A stretch of 64,000 nt of DNA, from assembly GCF_003987395.1 (NCBI RefSeq), contig NZ_PIPT01000010.1:1-64000 (forward strand), read 5' to 3'. The notes below the pieces were generated by a model. The model ran no database searches. It saw only the letters and a program-made list of their open reading frames with translations, and was not told the origin of the DNA. How positions within the stretch are numbered: the stretch's first letter is position 1; every line of letters starts with the position of its first letter. The stretch comes from Pseudidiomarina aquimaris (GTDB lineage: Bacteria; Pseudomonadota; Gammaproteobacteria; Enterobacterales; Alteromonadaceae). Below, in pieces: positions 18,485-28,222 of this stretch. Made by a program: the position numbers and the translations under genes.

Positions 18485-19320
18485 TGATGACGCTGGTTTC
18501 AACCGAATGGCTCGCGGCACATCTAGGTGATCCAAAGGTCAAAGTTTTTGACGCTAGCATGAAGAAGATCGTGGGTCGCACGCCGATTGAATACGATCAT
18601 TTGCAAGTGATTCCTGGCGCGCGCGATCTTGCGTTGGAGCAGGAGTTGACGGATACAACTGCGTCGCTACCTAATGCGTTTCCTTCGCCTGAGCAGGTCA
18701 CACAATGGTTGCGTCAAAATGACGTCCATCCAGACGACACCCTCGTTTTGTACGACAATCAAGGCATTTACTCCGCGCCTCGAGCATGGGTGGTATTGCA
18801 GGCCATGGGGCTGTCGAACGCTGTTATTTTGGACGGCGGTTTGCCAAAGTGGTTGGCGGAGCAGCGGCCCGTTGCCAATGACTACCAAGCAGCAATGGAC
18901 ACCGGAACGGTCACTGCGCAATTACAGCGACAGTGGCTTGCCGACTGCGATGAAGTGCTGCAGGCCTCAACAAGCGGTGAGGCTGTCATTGTGGATGCGC
19001 GCTCAGCAGATCGGTTTGCGGGCAGGAAAGAAGAGCCGCGAGCGGGAATGCGTGCGGGGCACATGCCGAATGCAAAAAATTTGCCCTTTGCTGAGGTGCT
19101 GCAGGGAAACGTATATGCCGATGTTCAACAACTTCAGCGGACCTTCGCCGAGCTCAGCGACCAACAGCCTTTGATTACCACCTGTGGCTCCGGTATCACC
19201 GCTTGCATTTTGCTGGTGGCGGCACGACTCGCTGGCTATCAGCAGGTGAAGCTCTATGATGGCTCATGGTCGGAGTGGGGAAGTCGCGACGATCTACCTA
19301 TCGAGACAGGCGAGCACTAA
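18484..19320 (+). CDS. sseA: 3-mercaptopyruvate-type sulfurtransferase (two rhodanese domains)
   Basis: The 278-residue product has two rhodanese domains. The C-terminal active-site loop reads CGSGITA (C234), the form typical of 3-mercaptopyruvate sulfurtransferases and unlike the CRKGVT loop of thiosulfate sulfurtransferases. A cytoplasmic role in sulfane-sulfur transfer is expected; no signal peptide is seen. The start is either GTG 18484 or the adjacent ATG 18487; both touch the stop of the globin gene. It is the last gene of the operon that begins at 14262 and is followed by a clear terminator. Confidence 0.88.
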   Translation: MMTLVSTEWLAAHLGDPKVKVFDASMKKIVGRTPIEYDHLQVIPGARDLALEQELTDTTASLPNAFPSPEQVTQWLRQNDVHPDDTLVLYDNQGIYSAPRAWVVLQAMGLSNAVILDGGLPKWLAEQRPVANDYQAAMDTGTVTAQLQRQWLADCDEVLQASTSGEAVIVDARSADRFAGRKEEPRAGMRAGHMPNAKNLPFAEVLQGNVYADVQQLQRTFAELSDQQPLITTCGSGITACILLVAARLAGYQQVKLYDGSWSEWGSRDDLPIETGEH

Positions 19321-19322
19321 AA

Positions 19323-19344
19323 AGCCCACCGAAGTGGGCTTTTC
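19323..19344. terminator. Bidirectional rho-independent terminator between sseA and ychF
   Basis: A 7-bp stem AGCCCAC/GTGGGCT with a CGAA tetraloop is followed by TTTT on the plus strand and preceded by AAAAA, which gives a T run on the minus strand. It sits between convergent genes and can serve both. Confidence 0.85.
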
Positions 19345-19367
19345 TGAGGAGTCTTTGCGTTCGGCGC

Positions 19368-20459
19368 TTAGACGTTAAAGCGGAACAAAATCACATCGCC
19401 GTCTTTAACAATGTAATCCTTACCTTCTTCACGACGTTTACCTGCTTCTTTCGCGCCTTGCTCACCCTTGTAGGTGATGTAATCGTCATAGGCGACCACA
19501 ACAGCACGGATGAAGCCTTTCTCAAAGTCGGTGTGGATTTTACCTGCGGCCTGCGGAGCCGTTGCGCCGACAGGAATCGTCCAGGCACGTACTTCTTTAG
19601 GACCCGCAGTGAAGTAGGTTTGCAGGTTCAGAAGTTCGTAACCACCACGGATAACACGATTCAAACCAGGCTCCTCGATACCTAAATCAGCCATGAACTC
19701 AGCTTTCTCGTCGTCATCAAGCTCGGCGATTTCGCTCTCAATTTCCGCGCAAACAGGAACCACGATAGCGTCTTCTTTCGAGGCGATTTCGCGCACTTTG
19801 TCCAGATACGGGTTGTTTTCAAAGCCATCATCGTTGACGTTAGCAATGTACATGGTTGGCTTTAAGGTCAACAGGTTGTACGAACGAATGGTTGCCCGTT
19901 CGTCTTTGCTGAGCTCAACTGAGCGTGCCATGTCGCCGTTTTCTAGCGCTGGCAATAACTTCTCAAGCACGGCGATTTCAGCAACAGCTTGTTTGTCGCC
20001 ACCTTTGGCCTTTTTGCCTAAACGATGAATCGCTTTTTCTACGCTATCAAGATCGGCAAGTGCCAGTTCAGTGTTAATGACTTCGATATCTTCTTGAGGA
20101 TTAACCTGACCGGCAACGTGCACGATGTTGTCGTTTTCGAAGCAACGCACAACGTGACCAATGGCATCGGTTTCACGGATGTTCGCCAAGAACTGGTTTC
20201 CTAGGCCTTCGCCTTTTGAGGCACCTTTAACAAGGCCAGCGATATCAACGAATTCCATTGTCGTCGGTAACGTGCGTTGTGGATTGACGATTTCTGCGAG
20301 CTTATCTAAACGCGGATCTGGTACTGCGACCACGCCAGTATTCGGCTCAATGGTACAGAAAGGGAAGTTGGCAGCTTCAATGCCAGCTTTGGTTAAGGCG
20401 TTAAACAAGGTAGATTTACCAACGTTAGGTAAACCAACGATACCGCATTTGAATCCCAT
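19368..20459 (-). CDS. ychF: Redox-regulated ATPase YchF
   Basis: YchF is an Obg-family P-loop protein that prefers ATP, binds ribosomes and is linked to oxidative-stress control. The 363-residue product has the P-loop GLPNVGKST at residues 8-16, an antiparallel coiled-coil insert and a C-terminal TGS domain (from about residue 280). The start at 20459 (MGFKCGIVG) is the family start; a longer frame would overlap pth. It follows pth by one base on the same strand. The pth-ychF order is widely conserved in gammaproteobacteria. Confidence 0.97.
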   Translation of the reverse strand: MGFKCGIVGLPNVGKSTLFNALTKAGIEAANFPFCTIEPNTGVVAVPDPRLDKLAEIVNPQRTLPTTMEFVDIAGLVKGASKGEGLGNQFLANIRETDAIGHVVRCFENDNIVHVAGQVNPQEDIEVINTELALADLDSVEKAIHRLGKKAKGGDKQAVAEIAVLEKLLPALENGDMARSVELSKDERATIRSYNLLTLKPTMYIANVNDDGFENNPYLDKVREIASKEDAIVVPVCAEIESEIAELDDDEKAEFMADLGIEEPGLNRVIRGGYELLNLQTYFTAGPKEVRAWTIPVGATAPQAAGKIHTDFEKGFIRAVVVAYDDYITYKGEQGAKEAGKRREEGKDYIVKDGDVILFRFNV

Positions 20460-20460
20460 A

Positions 20461-21054
20461 TTAACTCTCGCTCTGTGCTTTAAAACTATGCAGCTGTTGT
20501 TGTGCAGCACGCATATCTTGATCGAGCAACAATTCAATACTGTTGCAGGCGTGCGCAATGGTATCGTCCATCAAGTGTTGGTCTTGTGCAGGCGCTTTGC
20601 CGAGCACGTAGCCGGTCACTTTACTTTTGTGGCCGGGATGACCGATACCAATACGTAAGCGATGAAAATCAGGGCTACCAAGGGCTGCTATCATGTCCTT
20701 GATGCCATTATGACCGCCACTACCGCCGCCAGTTTTAAACTTGGCAACACCAGGAGGCAGATCTAATTCGTCATACGCCACCAGAATTTCTTCTGGTTTG
20801 ATTTTGAAGAAATTCGCCAAAGCGCCAACCGCTTTACCACTCTTGTTCATAAACGTCATCGGTTCGAGCAGACGTAAGTCCCATGCACCTTTTTGTAAGC
20901 GCGCGGTATGTCCAAAGAATTTTGTTTCGGGTTGCATGCTCAGGTTATAGCGGCGGGCGAACTCTTCGACCAACCAGAAGCCTGCATTGTGGCGGGTTTG
21001 GGAATATTCGGGGCCTGGATTTCCCAGGCCCACGAGTAGACGAATTGTCGACAT
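20461..21054 (-). CDS. pth: Peptidyl-tRNA hydrolase
   Basis: Pth releases peptides from prematurely dropped peptidyl-tRNA so that the tRNA can be reused. The 197-residue protein has the family N-terminus [17 protein letters not shown] with catalytic H22, and the conserved [12 protein letters not shown] segment near residue 110. Length is normal. It lies 6 bases downstream of the rplY stop and directly before ychF, in the conserved prs-rplY-pth-ychF operon order. Confidence 0.97.
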   Translation of the reverse strand: MSTIRLLVGLGNPGPEYSQTRHNAGFWLVEEFARRYNLSMQPETKFFGHTARLQKGAWDLRLLEPMTFMNKSGKAVGALANFFKIKPEEILVAYDELDLPPGVAKFKTGGGSGGHNGIKDMIAALGSPDFHRLRIGIGHPGHKSKVTGYVLGKAPAQDQHLMDDTIAHACNSIELLLDQDMRAAQQQLHSFKAQSES

Positions 21055-21060
21055 AATGCC

Positions 21061-21738
21061 TTATTCTTCGTCTTTTTTGTCTTCTTCTTCACTTTCTTTA
21101 GCAGTTGGTACTTCTGGAGAAACTTCTTCAGTCTCTTCAGTTTCTTCTTTCTCTACACGTGGTGCAGTGATAGAAACAACCGCTTGGTCATGGTCTTCAC
21201 CTTTAGTTAACTCGACCAATTCAACGCCGTTTGGCAAGGCAAGGTCAGTTAAGTGTAAGGTGTCGCCAATCGCCATGCCTGCTACGTCAACTTCCAAGTA
21301 CTCTGGTAAGTCTTTCGGCAAACAAGTGATTTCAACGTCATTCACGTGGTGTACAACTACACCGCCTTCGTCTTTCACGCCTTTCGCAGTCTTCTCGTTC
21401 AAGAAGTGCAATGGAACGTGGGTGTGTAGCTTCTGACCTTTTTCTACGCGTTGGAAGTCAAGGTGAGTTAACTTAGGCTTGTAAGGGTGACGTTGTACGT
21501 CTTTCAAGATAGCCTGATGCTTCTTGCCATCGATGACCAAAGTCAGGATGTGCGAATAGAAAGCTTCGTAGTCAGCCATGTTGTTCACTTTGTTGTGATC
21601 AAGGGTGATTGACACAGCTTCTTTGTTCGCACCGTACAAGATTGCAGGCACTTTGTCTGCGCGACGCAGGCGGCGGCTCGCACCTTTCCCTGTATCAGTA
21701 CGCAGTTCTGCTTGAATAGTAAAATCGATATCCGACAT
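21061..21738 (-). CDS. rplY: 50S ribosomal protein L25/Ctc
   Basis: L25 binds 5S rRNA. This is the long Ctc/TL5 form (225 residues): an N-terminal 5S-binding L25 domain (about 1-95) and a C-terminal TL5 beta domain (about 100-190), then an acidic Glu-rich tail. The E. coli protein has only the N-terminal domain. The start at 21738 ([11 protein letters not shown]) has a GGAG site nearby (GGAGACACTCCAC context on the minus strand); a longer frame from 21846 runs into the intergenic region. It sits between prs and pth. Confidence 0.95.
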   Translation of the reverse strand: MSDIDFTIQAELRTDTGKGASRRLRRADKVPAILYGANKEAVSITLDHNKVNNMADYEAFYSHILTLVIDGKKHQAILKDVQRHPYKPKLTHLDFQRVEKGQKLHTHVPLHFLNEKTAKGVKDEGGVVVHHVNDVEITCLPKDLPEYLEVDVAGMAIGDTLHLTDLALPNGVELVELTKGEDHDQAVVSITAPRVEKEETEETEEVSPEVPTAKESEEEDKKDEE

Positions 21739-21853
21739 GTGGAGTGTCTCCGTTAAATAAAAATAAGTCGGTGATTCGCGACCAAATCCCGACACTTTTC
21801 CTCGCTCATTTTCGAGGGCGCGGAATAGTACCACCCGCGCCCACAAAATTCAA

Positions 21854-22801
21854 TCAATACTCGAACATTGCCGAGATAGATTCTTCGTTGCTCACACGAC
21901 GCAGCGCTTCTGACAACATGCCGCTCAGCGTTAGCTGGTGAACCTTGTCTAGTGCTTTCATGTCGGGGCTCAACGGAATGCTATCGGTTACGACCACTTG
22001 GTCGATGTTCGATTCGCGGATGTTGGCAACCGCGTTACCTGAGAAGACCGGATGCGTCGCATAAGCAAACACGCGTTTTGCGCCATTTTGCTTCAATGCA
22101 TCAGCGGCTTTACAGAGTGTGCCGCCGGTGTCGATCATGTCATCAACAATGATGCAGTCACGATCTTGCACGTCACCGATAATATGCATGACTTGTGATT
22201 CGTTGGCGCGTGGACGACGCTTGTCGATGATGGCCAAGTCGATGTCATTAAGTAACTTCGCAACGGCGCGTGCACGTACGACACCACCAATGTCAGGTGA
22301 AACCACAACAGGGTTGTTGAAGTCTTGCTTACGCAGATGTTCAAGCAATACTGGGCTACCAAATACGTTGTCGACCGGCACGTCGAAGAAGCCTTGGATT
22401 TGTTCTGCGTGCAAGTCGACCGTGAGCACGCGATCCACACCCACGCTTGATAAGAAGTCGGCCACTACTTTAGAGGTAATAGGTACCCGCGCAGAACGTA
22501 CGCGACGGTCTTGGCGAGCGTAGCCGAAGTAAGGCATTACGGCGGTAATACGGCCCGCTGAAGCGCGACGTAACGCGTCAACCATAACAATCAATTCCAT
22601 TAGGTTGTCATTGGTCGGTGCACAGGTCGATTGAATGATAAAAACGTCAGAACCACGGACATTTTCGTTGATTTTAACGCTGATTTCACCGTCGCTAAAA
22701 CGGCCAACTTCGGCATCGCCGAGTTTGATATAGAGTCGGTCAGCAATCTTTTGGGCGAGTTCTGGCGTGGCGTTGCCAGCAAAGAGCTTCATGTCAGGCA
22801 C
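21854..22801 (-). CDS. prs: Ribose-phosphate pyrophosphokinase
   Basis: Prs makes PRPP from ribose-5-phosphate and ATP, feeding purine, pyrimidine, histidine and NAD synthesis. The 315-residue product has two phosphoribosyltransferase-type domains, with ATP-contacting FGYARQDRR and the PRPP-binding loop [12 protein letters not shown] chose the GTG at 22801 ([12 protein letters not shown]): it gives the same 315-residue length as E. coli Prs and leaves 8 bases after ispE. The frame start at 22813 would overlap the ispE stop. The ispE-prs-rplY-pth-ychF order is conserved. Confidence 0.95.
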   Translation of the reverse strand: MPDMKLFAGNATPELAQKIADRLYIKLGDAEVGRFSDGEISVKINENVRGSDVFIIQSTCAPTNDNLMELIVMVDALRRASAGRITAVMPYFGYARQDRRVRSARVPITSKVVADFLSSVGVDRVLTVDLHAEQIQGFFDVPVDNVFGSPVLLEHLRKQDFNNPVVVSPDIGGVVRARAVAKLLNDIDLAIIDKRRPRANESQVMHIIGDVQDRDCIIVDDMIDTGGTLCKAADALKQNGAKRVFAYATHPVFSGNAVANIRESNIDQVVVTDSIPLSPDMKALDKVHQLTLSGMLSEALRRVSNEESISAMFEY

Positions 22802-22809
22802 ACTAAACC

Positions 22810-23679
22810 TCAATCTTGGTTGGTCAGGTTGTCAGTTGAAGCCTGCCGCAGTTGCTGGCAGACCGGAGATTCATTTAAACCGCGTGCGACAAAGCCATTC
22901 CATTGAGCGGGCATCCGTGCGAGCGCTGCACGCGCTAATTCTTGGCTCTCGAAAGCGCCAAAAAGGCAGGCGCCAGTACCGGTAAGCCGAGTTGGCGCGT
23001 ATTCTACCAACCAGTCGAGGGCCTTGGCAACTTCGGGATACAGTTGGCGGACCAGTGGCTCGAACACGTTTTGCGTTGTTTGCTGTTGCCAGGTTTCGCG
23101 CGCAAGAGGCACGCAGTCGCGTTTTAATTCCGAGTGTTGAAAGAGCTCCGCGGTACTTATGTGTACGCGTGGATCAATGACCAAATACCATGGACTGGTT
23201 GGCTGCACAGGATATAGCCGTTCGCCAACGCCCTCGGCAAAGGCCGCATGACCGCGCACAAAGACTGGTACATCGGCACCGAGTTGCAGGCCTAGCTCGG
23301 CCAGTTGGTCGGTCGTTAGATTGAGCTCCCACAGCTGGTTCAGGGCGAGGAGGGTGGTGGCTGCATCCGATGAGCCACCGCCGAGTCCACCGCCGTAGGG
23401 TAAGCGTTTGTCCAAAATAATGCGTACGCCTTGTGCAACACGCTGGTAACTTTGTAGTAACTGTGCCGCGCGCACAACGAGATTGTCTGGCGTATCTAGT
23501 TGCGCATCCGAACACTGGAATTCAATGTCGATAGAGCTGATGCGGGTAAAGCTCAATACGTCATGCAAGTCGAGAAATTGAAAGACGCTTTGTAACTCAT
23601 GGTAGCCGTCCGCGCGCCGTCCGGTAATATGCAAAAACAGGTTGAGTTTTGCCGGCGCCGGTAAAACTAAAGTTTCCAT
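22810..23679 (-). CDS. ispE: 4-diphosphocytidyl-2-C-methyl-D-erythritol kinase
   Basis: IspE phosphorylates CDP-methylerythritol in the MEP pathway of isoprenoid synthesis. It is a GHMP kinase: the N-terminal [20 protein letters not shown] block contains the catalytic lysine region, and the ATP-binding loop is [14 protein letters not shown]. The start at 23679 ([11 protein letters not shown]) has GGGTGAGAG just upstream and is the usual family start; the next in-frame ATG at 23706 would extend the overlap with lolB. The chosen start overlaps lolB by 13 bases. Confidence 0.95.
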   Translation of the reverse strand: METLVLPAPAKLNLFLHITGRRADGYHELQSVFQFLDLHDVLSFTRISSIDIEFQCSDAQLDTPDNLVVRAAQLLQSYQRVAQGVRIILDKRLPYGGGLGGGSSDAATTLLALNQLWELNLTTDQLAELGLQLGADVPVFVRGHAAFAEGVGERLYPVQPTSPWYLVIDPRVHISTAELFQHSELKRDCVPLARETWQQQTTQNVFEPLVRQLYPEVAKALDWLVEYAPTRLTGTGACLFGAFESQELARAALARMPAQWNGFVARGLNESPVCQQLRQASTDNLTNQD

Positions 23680-24299
23680 TCTCTCACCCGTAATTTGATC
23701 CGCCAATCGTTACTGCGTAGTTCAACATTATGAGGTAGGAAAACCGTCCCCTGACTTTGCTCGTAGTCGTGGAGTTGCACCTGCCATTGTTGTTCGTTGC
23801 GCGAGACCTGATAACTGAGTAACGGCGCCAGTGGAAGTTCGGGCTGTTCAAGTAGTTGGTAGCGTTGCTGCTGTGCGCCTTGCGGTAATTTGCCCGTGAC
23901 CACTTGCTGCAACAAGTTAATCGGTAGCTCAAAATTGAATAAGCGAGCCACCAGTGACTCGGCGTCATAACCATAAAAGGCTTGCTCGTCCTCGTCGTAG
24001 TAAGTTGCGCCTTGCGCGTCTTGCTCTAAGCGGGCAAGGGTGCCTTTTAACGGATGATAAAAGCGCAATTGCAACGTGTTCGGGCTCTGACGCCATTCAA
24101 GGTAAACCGAGTCACGTTCATCGGCATTGAGATTAAAGAGGGCGAGTTGGCCACGTAGCTGCCATTGCTCAAGGGCACCCACTTGTTGTTGGTGCCGTGC
24201 AACCGCATTACTATCGATTGCACTCATCGGAATTTCTTTGGGGGGTGTTGCGCAGCCCACTAAAATAAGGGAAAACAACAGCAATAAGCTAAGTTTCAT
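23667..24299 (-). CDS. lolB: Outer-membrane lipoprotein receptor LolB
   Basis: LolB receives lipoproteins from the periplasmic carrier LolA and inserts them into the outer membrane. The 210-residue product is itself a lipoprotein, with the lipobox LVGC at about residues 12-15 followed by ATPPKE. The mature part is an open beta-barrel (TLQLRFYHPLKGTL and YGYDAESLVARLF regions). The ATG at 24299 gives a compact lipoprotein signal; a TTG at 24311 is an alternative. It is the first gene of the lolB-ispE-prs-rplY-pth-ychF run and is divergent from hemA across about 94 bases. Confidence 0.93.
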   Translation of the reverse strand: MKLSLLLLFSLILVGCATPPKEIPMSAIDSNAVARHQQQVGALEQWQLRGQLALFNLNADERDSVYLEWRQSPNTLQLRFYHPLKGTLARLEQDAQGATYYDEDEQAFYGYDAESLVARLFNFELPINLLQQVVTGKLPQGAQQQRYQLLEQPELPLAPLLSYQVSRNEQQWQVQLHDYEQSQGTVFLPHNVELRSNDWRIKLRVREWKL

Positions 24300-24323
24300 G
24301 GACTTGTCCAAGGTCTGGTGTGC

Positions 24324-24352
24324 TTTTCATCATGCGGCCTTTAACGTACAAT
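24324..24352 (+). promoter_or_regulatory. Candidate sigma-70 promoter of hemA
   Basis: TTTTCA (24324-24329) and TACAAT (24347-24352) are separated by 17 bases, about 40 bases upstream of the hemA ATG. The -10 is a five-of-six match and the -35 is weak. Pattern match only. Confidence 0.4.
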
Positions 24353-24393
24353 TAGCGGCGTTTTGCTGTGCCAGAGGCTCGCTTTTTTCCATT

Positions 24394-25656
24394 ATGACTA
24401 TTTTTGCACTCGGTGTTAACCATAAAACCGCTTCCGTTGACTTGCGCGAGCAGATCGCTTTCTCGCCTGAGCAACTCCATAGTGCGTTGCCTGCGCTCCG
24501 CGAGCAGACGGGTGTGCGCGAAGCTGTGATAGTTTCGACTTGTAATCGCACCGAGATATATTGTCATGCCGACGGTGTTAGCGGTCCCTCCAGCGATCTC
24601 TTATTAGGCTGGCTGGCGGGCTATCATGGCATTCCAGCAACCACCTTACAAAGTCACAGCTACTGCCATACCGATGCTGCAGCGATTGACCATTTGATGC
24701 GCGTGGCTAGCGGCCTCGACTCACTCATTTTGGGCGAGCCACAGATTCTTGGGCAAGTGAAACAGGCTTATCAGTTTGCTAAAAACCAAGCGAGCGTAGG
24801 CGGTATTTTAGAGCGTCTGTTTCAGCAAACCTTTCATATTGCGAAACGCGTGCGTAGTGAAACGGCAGTCGGCGAGAATGCCGTCTCGGTGGCTTTCGCT
24901 GCAGTGAATTTGGCGCGGCATATTTTTGCTGACTTAGAGCAGGCCTCAGTGCTGTTGGTAGGCGCTGGTGATACAGCAGAGTTAGTTGCCCAGCACTTAA
25001 CAGAAATTGGTGTGCAAAAGTTGATGGTCGCGAATCGCACCTTGATGCGTGCGGAGACGGTCGCCAGCAAGTTTGAGGGGCAAGCACACACCCTTGGCGA
25101 ATTGCCTGAATTGCTGCCCCAAGCTGATATTGTCATTTCTTCGACGGCAAGTACCTTACCTATTATTGGTAAGGGTTTAATTGAAAGCGCGTTAAAGCAG
25201 CGCAAACGTAAGCCGATGCTGCTGATTGATTTGGCGGTGCCACGTGACATCGAGGCGCAAGTTGACGAGCTTAGCGACGCCTACCTCTACAGCGTAGATG
25301 ACTTGCAGGGCATTATTCAGGAGAATATGCGTAACCGCGAAGAAGCAGCGGCGCAAGCGCAAGCAATGATCTTGGAGCAAACCGAGCAATTCATGACCTG
25401 GTTGCGTGGTCTCGATCACGTCGATGTCTTACGCGATTACCGTCAGCACACTGAGCAACTTGCGCAGGAACAACTCCAACGTGCGCGCAACCAACTCGCG
25501 GCGGGGAAGCCTGCCGATGAAGTCATGGCGGAACTTACCCAACGTTTGACCAAGCAATTTTTGCATGCCCCAACAAGAACATTGCGTGAAGCCGGTGCCA
25601 AGGGTGATTACCAGACCCTCGCGGTATTTCAGCAACTCTATAACGATAACGATTAA
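24394..25656 (+). CDS. hemA: Glutamyl-tRNA reductase
   Basis: HemA makes glutamate-1-semialdehyde from glutamyl-tRNA, the first committed step of tetrapyrrole synthesis by the C5 route. The 420-residue protein has catalytic C50 in VSTCNRTEIY, an NADPH-binding domain with VGAGDTAELVA, and the C-terminal dimerisation helix. The ATG at 24394 (MTIFALGVNH) matches the family start; the frame opens 89 codons earlier inside lolB. It begins the hemA-prfA-prmC operon, with prfA 16 bases downstream. Confidence 0.96.
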   Translation: MTIFALGVNHKTASVDLREQIAFSPEQLHSALPALREQTGVREAVIVSTCNRTEIYCHADGVSGPSSDLLLGWLAGYHGIPATTLQSHSYCHTDAAAIDHLMRVASGLDSLILGEPQILGQVKQAYQFAKNQASVGGILERLFQQTFHIAKRVRSETAVGENAVSVAFAAVNLARHIFADLEQASVLLVGAGDTAELVAQHLTEIGVQKLMVANRTLMRAETVASKFEGQAHTLGELPELLPQADIVISSTASTLPIIGKGLIESALKQRKRKPMLLIDLAVPRDIEAQVDELSDAYLYSVDDLQGIIQENMRNREEAAAQAQAMILEQTEQFMTWLRGLDHVDVLRDYRQHTEQLAQEQLQRARNQLAAGKPADEVMAELTQRLTKQFLHAPTRTLREAGAKGDYQTLAVFQQLYNDND

Positions 25657-25672
25657 GGTTTCTTAAGCTATG

Positions 25673-26764
25673 ATGAATCCTTCGATTACCCGCAAACTCG
25701 AAGCTTTGCTCGAGCGCTACGAAGAAGTGCAGCACCTGCTCAGCGATGCCGGCATTATTGCGGACCAAGAGCGCTTCCGTGCGTTGTCGCGTGAGTACGC
25801 CCAGTTGGAAGAATTGGTGAAATGTTTCCGTGAATATCAGCAAGCGCAAGAAGACGCTGCTGCTGCGGAAGAAATGATCGCTGAAGATGACGCCGAAATG
25901 CGCGAAATGGGTCAGCTGGAATTAGAAACCGCACAAGAGAAACAAGAAACGCTTGCGCAAGAACTGCAAATCCTATTGTTACCGCGTGACCCGAACGACG
26001 ATCGTCCTTGCTATCTGGAGATCCGTGCGGGCGCAGGTGGTGATGAAGCTGCGATTTTTGCCGGTGACTTATTCCGTATGTATAGCAAATATGCTGAGCA
26101 ACATGGCTGGCGCGTGAGCATTGTCAACGCCAACGAAGGTGAACATGGCGGCTATAAAGAAGTTATCGCGCATGTTTCGGGCGATGGTGCCTACGGTCGC
26201 ATGAAATTTGAATCGGGCGGGCACCGCGTGCAGCGCGTACCGGAAACCGAATCGCAAGGTCGTGTGCATACCTCTGCCTGTACGGTGGCGGTGTTGCCGG
26301 AAGTGCCGGAAGCCGAAGCCATCGAAATTAATCCAGCGGATTTGCGTGTCGATACGTTCCGTGCTTCAGGCGCGGGTGGTCAGCACGTTAACCGGACGGA
26401 TTCTGCTATTCGTATTACGCACTTGCCATCGGGAATTGTGGTGGAATGTCAGGACGAACGTTCGCAGCATAAAAACCGCGCTAAGGCGATGTCAGTGTTG
26501 CAGGCGCGCTTACAGCAGGCTGCTGATGACAAGCGCTTAGCGGAAGAGCAAGCGACGCGGCGTAGTTTGGTCGCGAGTGGCGATCGCTCTGAGCGCATTC
26601 GTACCTATAACTACCCGCAAGGGCGCGTCAGCGACCACCGTATTAACCTTACACTTTACCGTTTAGATGAAGTGTTGAATGGTGCCCTTGATTTGATTCT
26701 CGATGCAATCGTGCAAGAGCACCAAGCTGATCAGCTTGCCGCCTTGGCCGAGCAGCAGGGTTAA
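25673..26764 (+). CDS. prfA: Peptide chain release factor 1
   Basis: RF1 ends translation at UAA and UAG. The protein has the GGQ motif (about residues 235-237, in [11 protein letters not shown]) that triggers peptide release. An upstream segment ([15 protein letters not shown]) holds the codon-reading P-x-T region. Two adjacent ATGs are possible (25670 and 25673); the second gives [12 protein letters not shown], which matches the usual start. The neighbouring prmC gene, 2 bases downstream, encodes the enzyme that methylates the GGQ glutamine. Confidence 0.96.
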   Translation: MNPSITRKLEALLERYEEVQHLLSDAGIIADQERFRALSREYAQLEELVKCFREYQQAQEDAAAAEEMIAEDDAEMREMGQLELETAQEKQETLAQELQILLLPRDPNDDRPCYLEIRAGAGGDEAAIFAGDLFRMYSKYAEQHGWRVSIVNANEGEHGGYKEVIAHVSGDGAYGRMKFESGGHRVQRVPETESQGRVHTSACTVAVLPEVPEAEAIEINPADLRVDTFRASGAGGQHVNRTDSAIRITHLPSGIVVECQDERSQHKNRAKAMSVLQARLQQAADDKRLAEEQATRRSLVASGDRSERIRTYNYPQGRVSDHRINLTLYRLDEVLNGALDLILDAIVQEHQADQLAALAEQQG

Positions 26765-26766
26765 AC

Positions 26767-27630
26767 GTGCAACTACAGGTGTGGTTACGCGCTGCGCGTG
26801 AACGCTTGCAGGCGAGTGAAACGCCGCAGTTAGATGCCGAAGTACTTTTGGCGCACGTACTTGCCTGTTCTCGCACCTATTTGCATACCTGGCCCGATAA
26901 AGAGCTAACGCCCGAACAACTAAGCGCTGCCGAGCAATTTCTTGAGCAGCGCGAACGAGGTGTGCCAGTAGCGCATTTGCTGGGCGAACGTGAGTTTTGG
27001 TCATTACCGCTACAAGTGAATGCCAGTACGCTTATTCCACGCCCTGATACCGAGTGCCTCGTCGAGCAAGCGCTGAGTTTACCGCTACCGCCGCAGGCGC
27101 GAGTTCTTGATCTCGGCACTGGTACCGGCGCCATTGCGTTGGCGCTGCAGAGTGAGCGTCCGCAGTGGCAAGTTGTTGCGGTAGATCGCGCTGCCGATGC
27201 GGTTGCGCTAGCCAAGCGGAACGCTAGCAACTTGAACTTGTCGATTGACGTAAAGCAAAGCGATTGGTTTCAGGCAGTTAGCGGAGAGCGTTTTGATTTA
27301 ATCGTCAGCAATCCACCCTATATCGCCGCCGACGATCCGCATTTACAGCAAGGTGATGTGCGTTTTGAGCCGCACACAGCATTGGTGGCCAGCGCGGAGG
27401 GGTTTGCTGATCTCGGCCACATTATTGCAACCGCACCCGCTTATTTGCAGCCTAATGGGTGGTTGCTGCTAGAACATGGCTGGGAGCAGGGCGCACAGTG
27501 CCGCCAGGCGCTTGAAGCAGAGGGTTATGTACAGGTTCAAAGCCTGCCTGATTATGCTAATCTGGAGCGCATGACGATTGGCCAGTGGAACCCTGCAAGC
27601 GAGAAAAGGAGCGAGAAGGATGTCGAATGA
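26767..27630 (+). CDS. prmC: Release factor glutamine N5-methyltransferase PrmC
   Basis: PrmC methylates the GGQ glutamine of RF1 and RF2, using S-adenosylmethionine. The 287-residue protein has an N-terminal helical domain that recognises release factors, the SAM-binding DLGTGTG (115-121) and the catalytic NPPY (182-185). It starts with GTG two bases after prfA. The 3' end overlaps the next gene, a receiver-domain protein, by 11 bases. A charged C-terminal tail (SEKRSEKDVE) lies in that overlap. Confidence 0.96.
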   Translation: MQLQVWLRAARERLQASETPQLDAEVLLAHVLACSRTYLHTWPDKELTPEQLSAAEQFLEQRERGVPVAHLLGEREFWSLPLQVNASTLIPRPDTECLVEQALSLPLPPQARVLDLGTGTGAIALALQSERPQWQVVAVDRAADAVALAKRNASNLNLSIDVKQSDWFQAVSGERFDLIVSNPPYIAADDPHLQQGDVRFEPHTALVASAEGFADLGHIIATAPAYLQPNGWLLLEHGWEQGAQCRQALEAEGYVQVQSLPDYANLERMTIGQWNPASEKRSEKDVE

Positions 27631-28222
27631 GTTTCTATTTGCCCATGAAAAGCCGCAAGAGAAAAGCTCTGCAACGAGTGAGCAGCGTCCGAAATGGAAG
27701 ATTTTGATCGTTGATGACGAGAAGGAAGTACACGCTGTTACGCGACTGGCGCTCATGGATGTTACCTTTGAAGGTGCAGGGCTTGAATTTCTGAGTGCGC
27801 ATTCGGTTGCAGAAGCAAAATCGCAGATTGATAGCCATGGCGACTTGGCTTTAGTTCTGCTTGATGTGGTGATGGAAACGGATGACGCGGGTTTACAGGT
27901 TGCCAATTATATTCGTCAGCAAAAAGGTAACCAGCAGGTACGAATTATCCTTCGTACCGGGCAGCCAGGACAGGCTCCCGAGCGTGCTGTTGTACTGAAT
28001 TACGATATTAATGACTATAAAGCCAAAACCGAGCTGACCTCGCAAAAACTTTTCACTAGTGTAATGTCAGCACTGCGTTCGTATCGCGATATTATGCAGG
28101 TTGAACAGCAGCGACAACGACTCGAAGCGCGTTTAGAAAAAGTGCTAGCATTGCTGGAAAGTGACTTTCCAGCGGCCGCGACAGCGGTACAACAACAATT
28201 AGAACAAGAGGACTCAAAGTGA
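27620..28222 (+). CDS. Stand-alone receiver-domain protein of the DUF3369 response-regulator type
   Basis: The 200-residue product has a receiver domain (about residues 25-160) with acidic pocket ILIVDDEKEV, phospho-acceptor aspartate in VLLDVVMETDDAG, and RIILRTGQPGQAPE. This sequence is typical of the N-terminal part of large DUF3369 response regulators, but here it stands alone and ends in a short glutamine/glutamate-rich coiled coil (about 160-200). The start at 27620 (MSNEFLFAHEKP) has GAAGGA just upstream and lies inside prmC. It may act as a phosphate sink or partner-binding switch; no kinase is nearby. It overlaps the sirB2 gene by 4 bases. Confidence 0.82.
   Translation: MSNEFLFAHEKPQEKSSATSEQRPKWKILIVDDEKEVHAVTRLALMDVTFEGAGLEFLSAHSVAEAKSQIDSHGDLALVLLDVVMETDDAGLQVANYIRQQKGNQQVRIILRTGQPGQAPERAVVLNYDINDYKAKTELTSQKLFTSVMSALRSYRDIMQVEQQRQRLEARLEKVLALLESDFPAAATAVQQQLEQEDSK

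Noticed and set aside
24127-24393. Extended hemA start
   Set aside because: The extra codons lie inside lolB on the opposite strand and are not part of the HemA family N-terminus.
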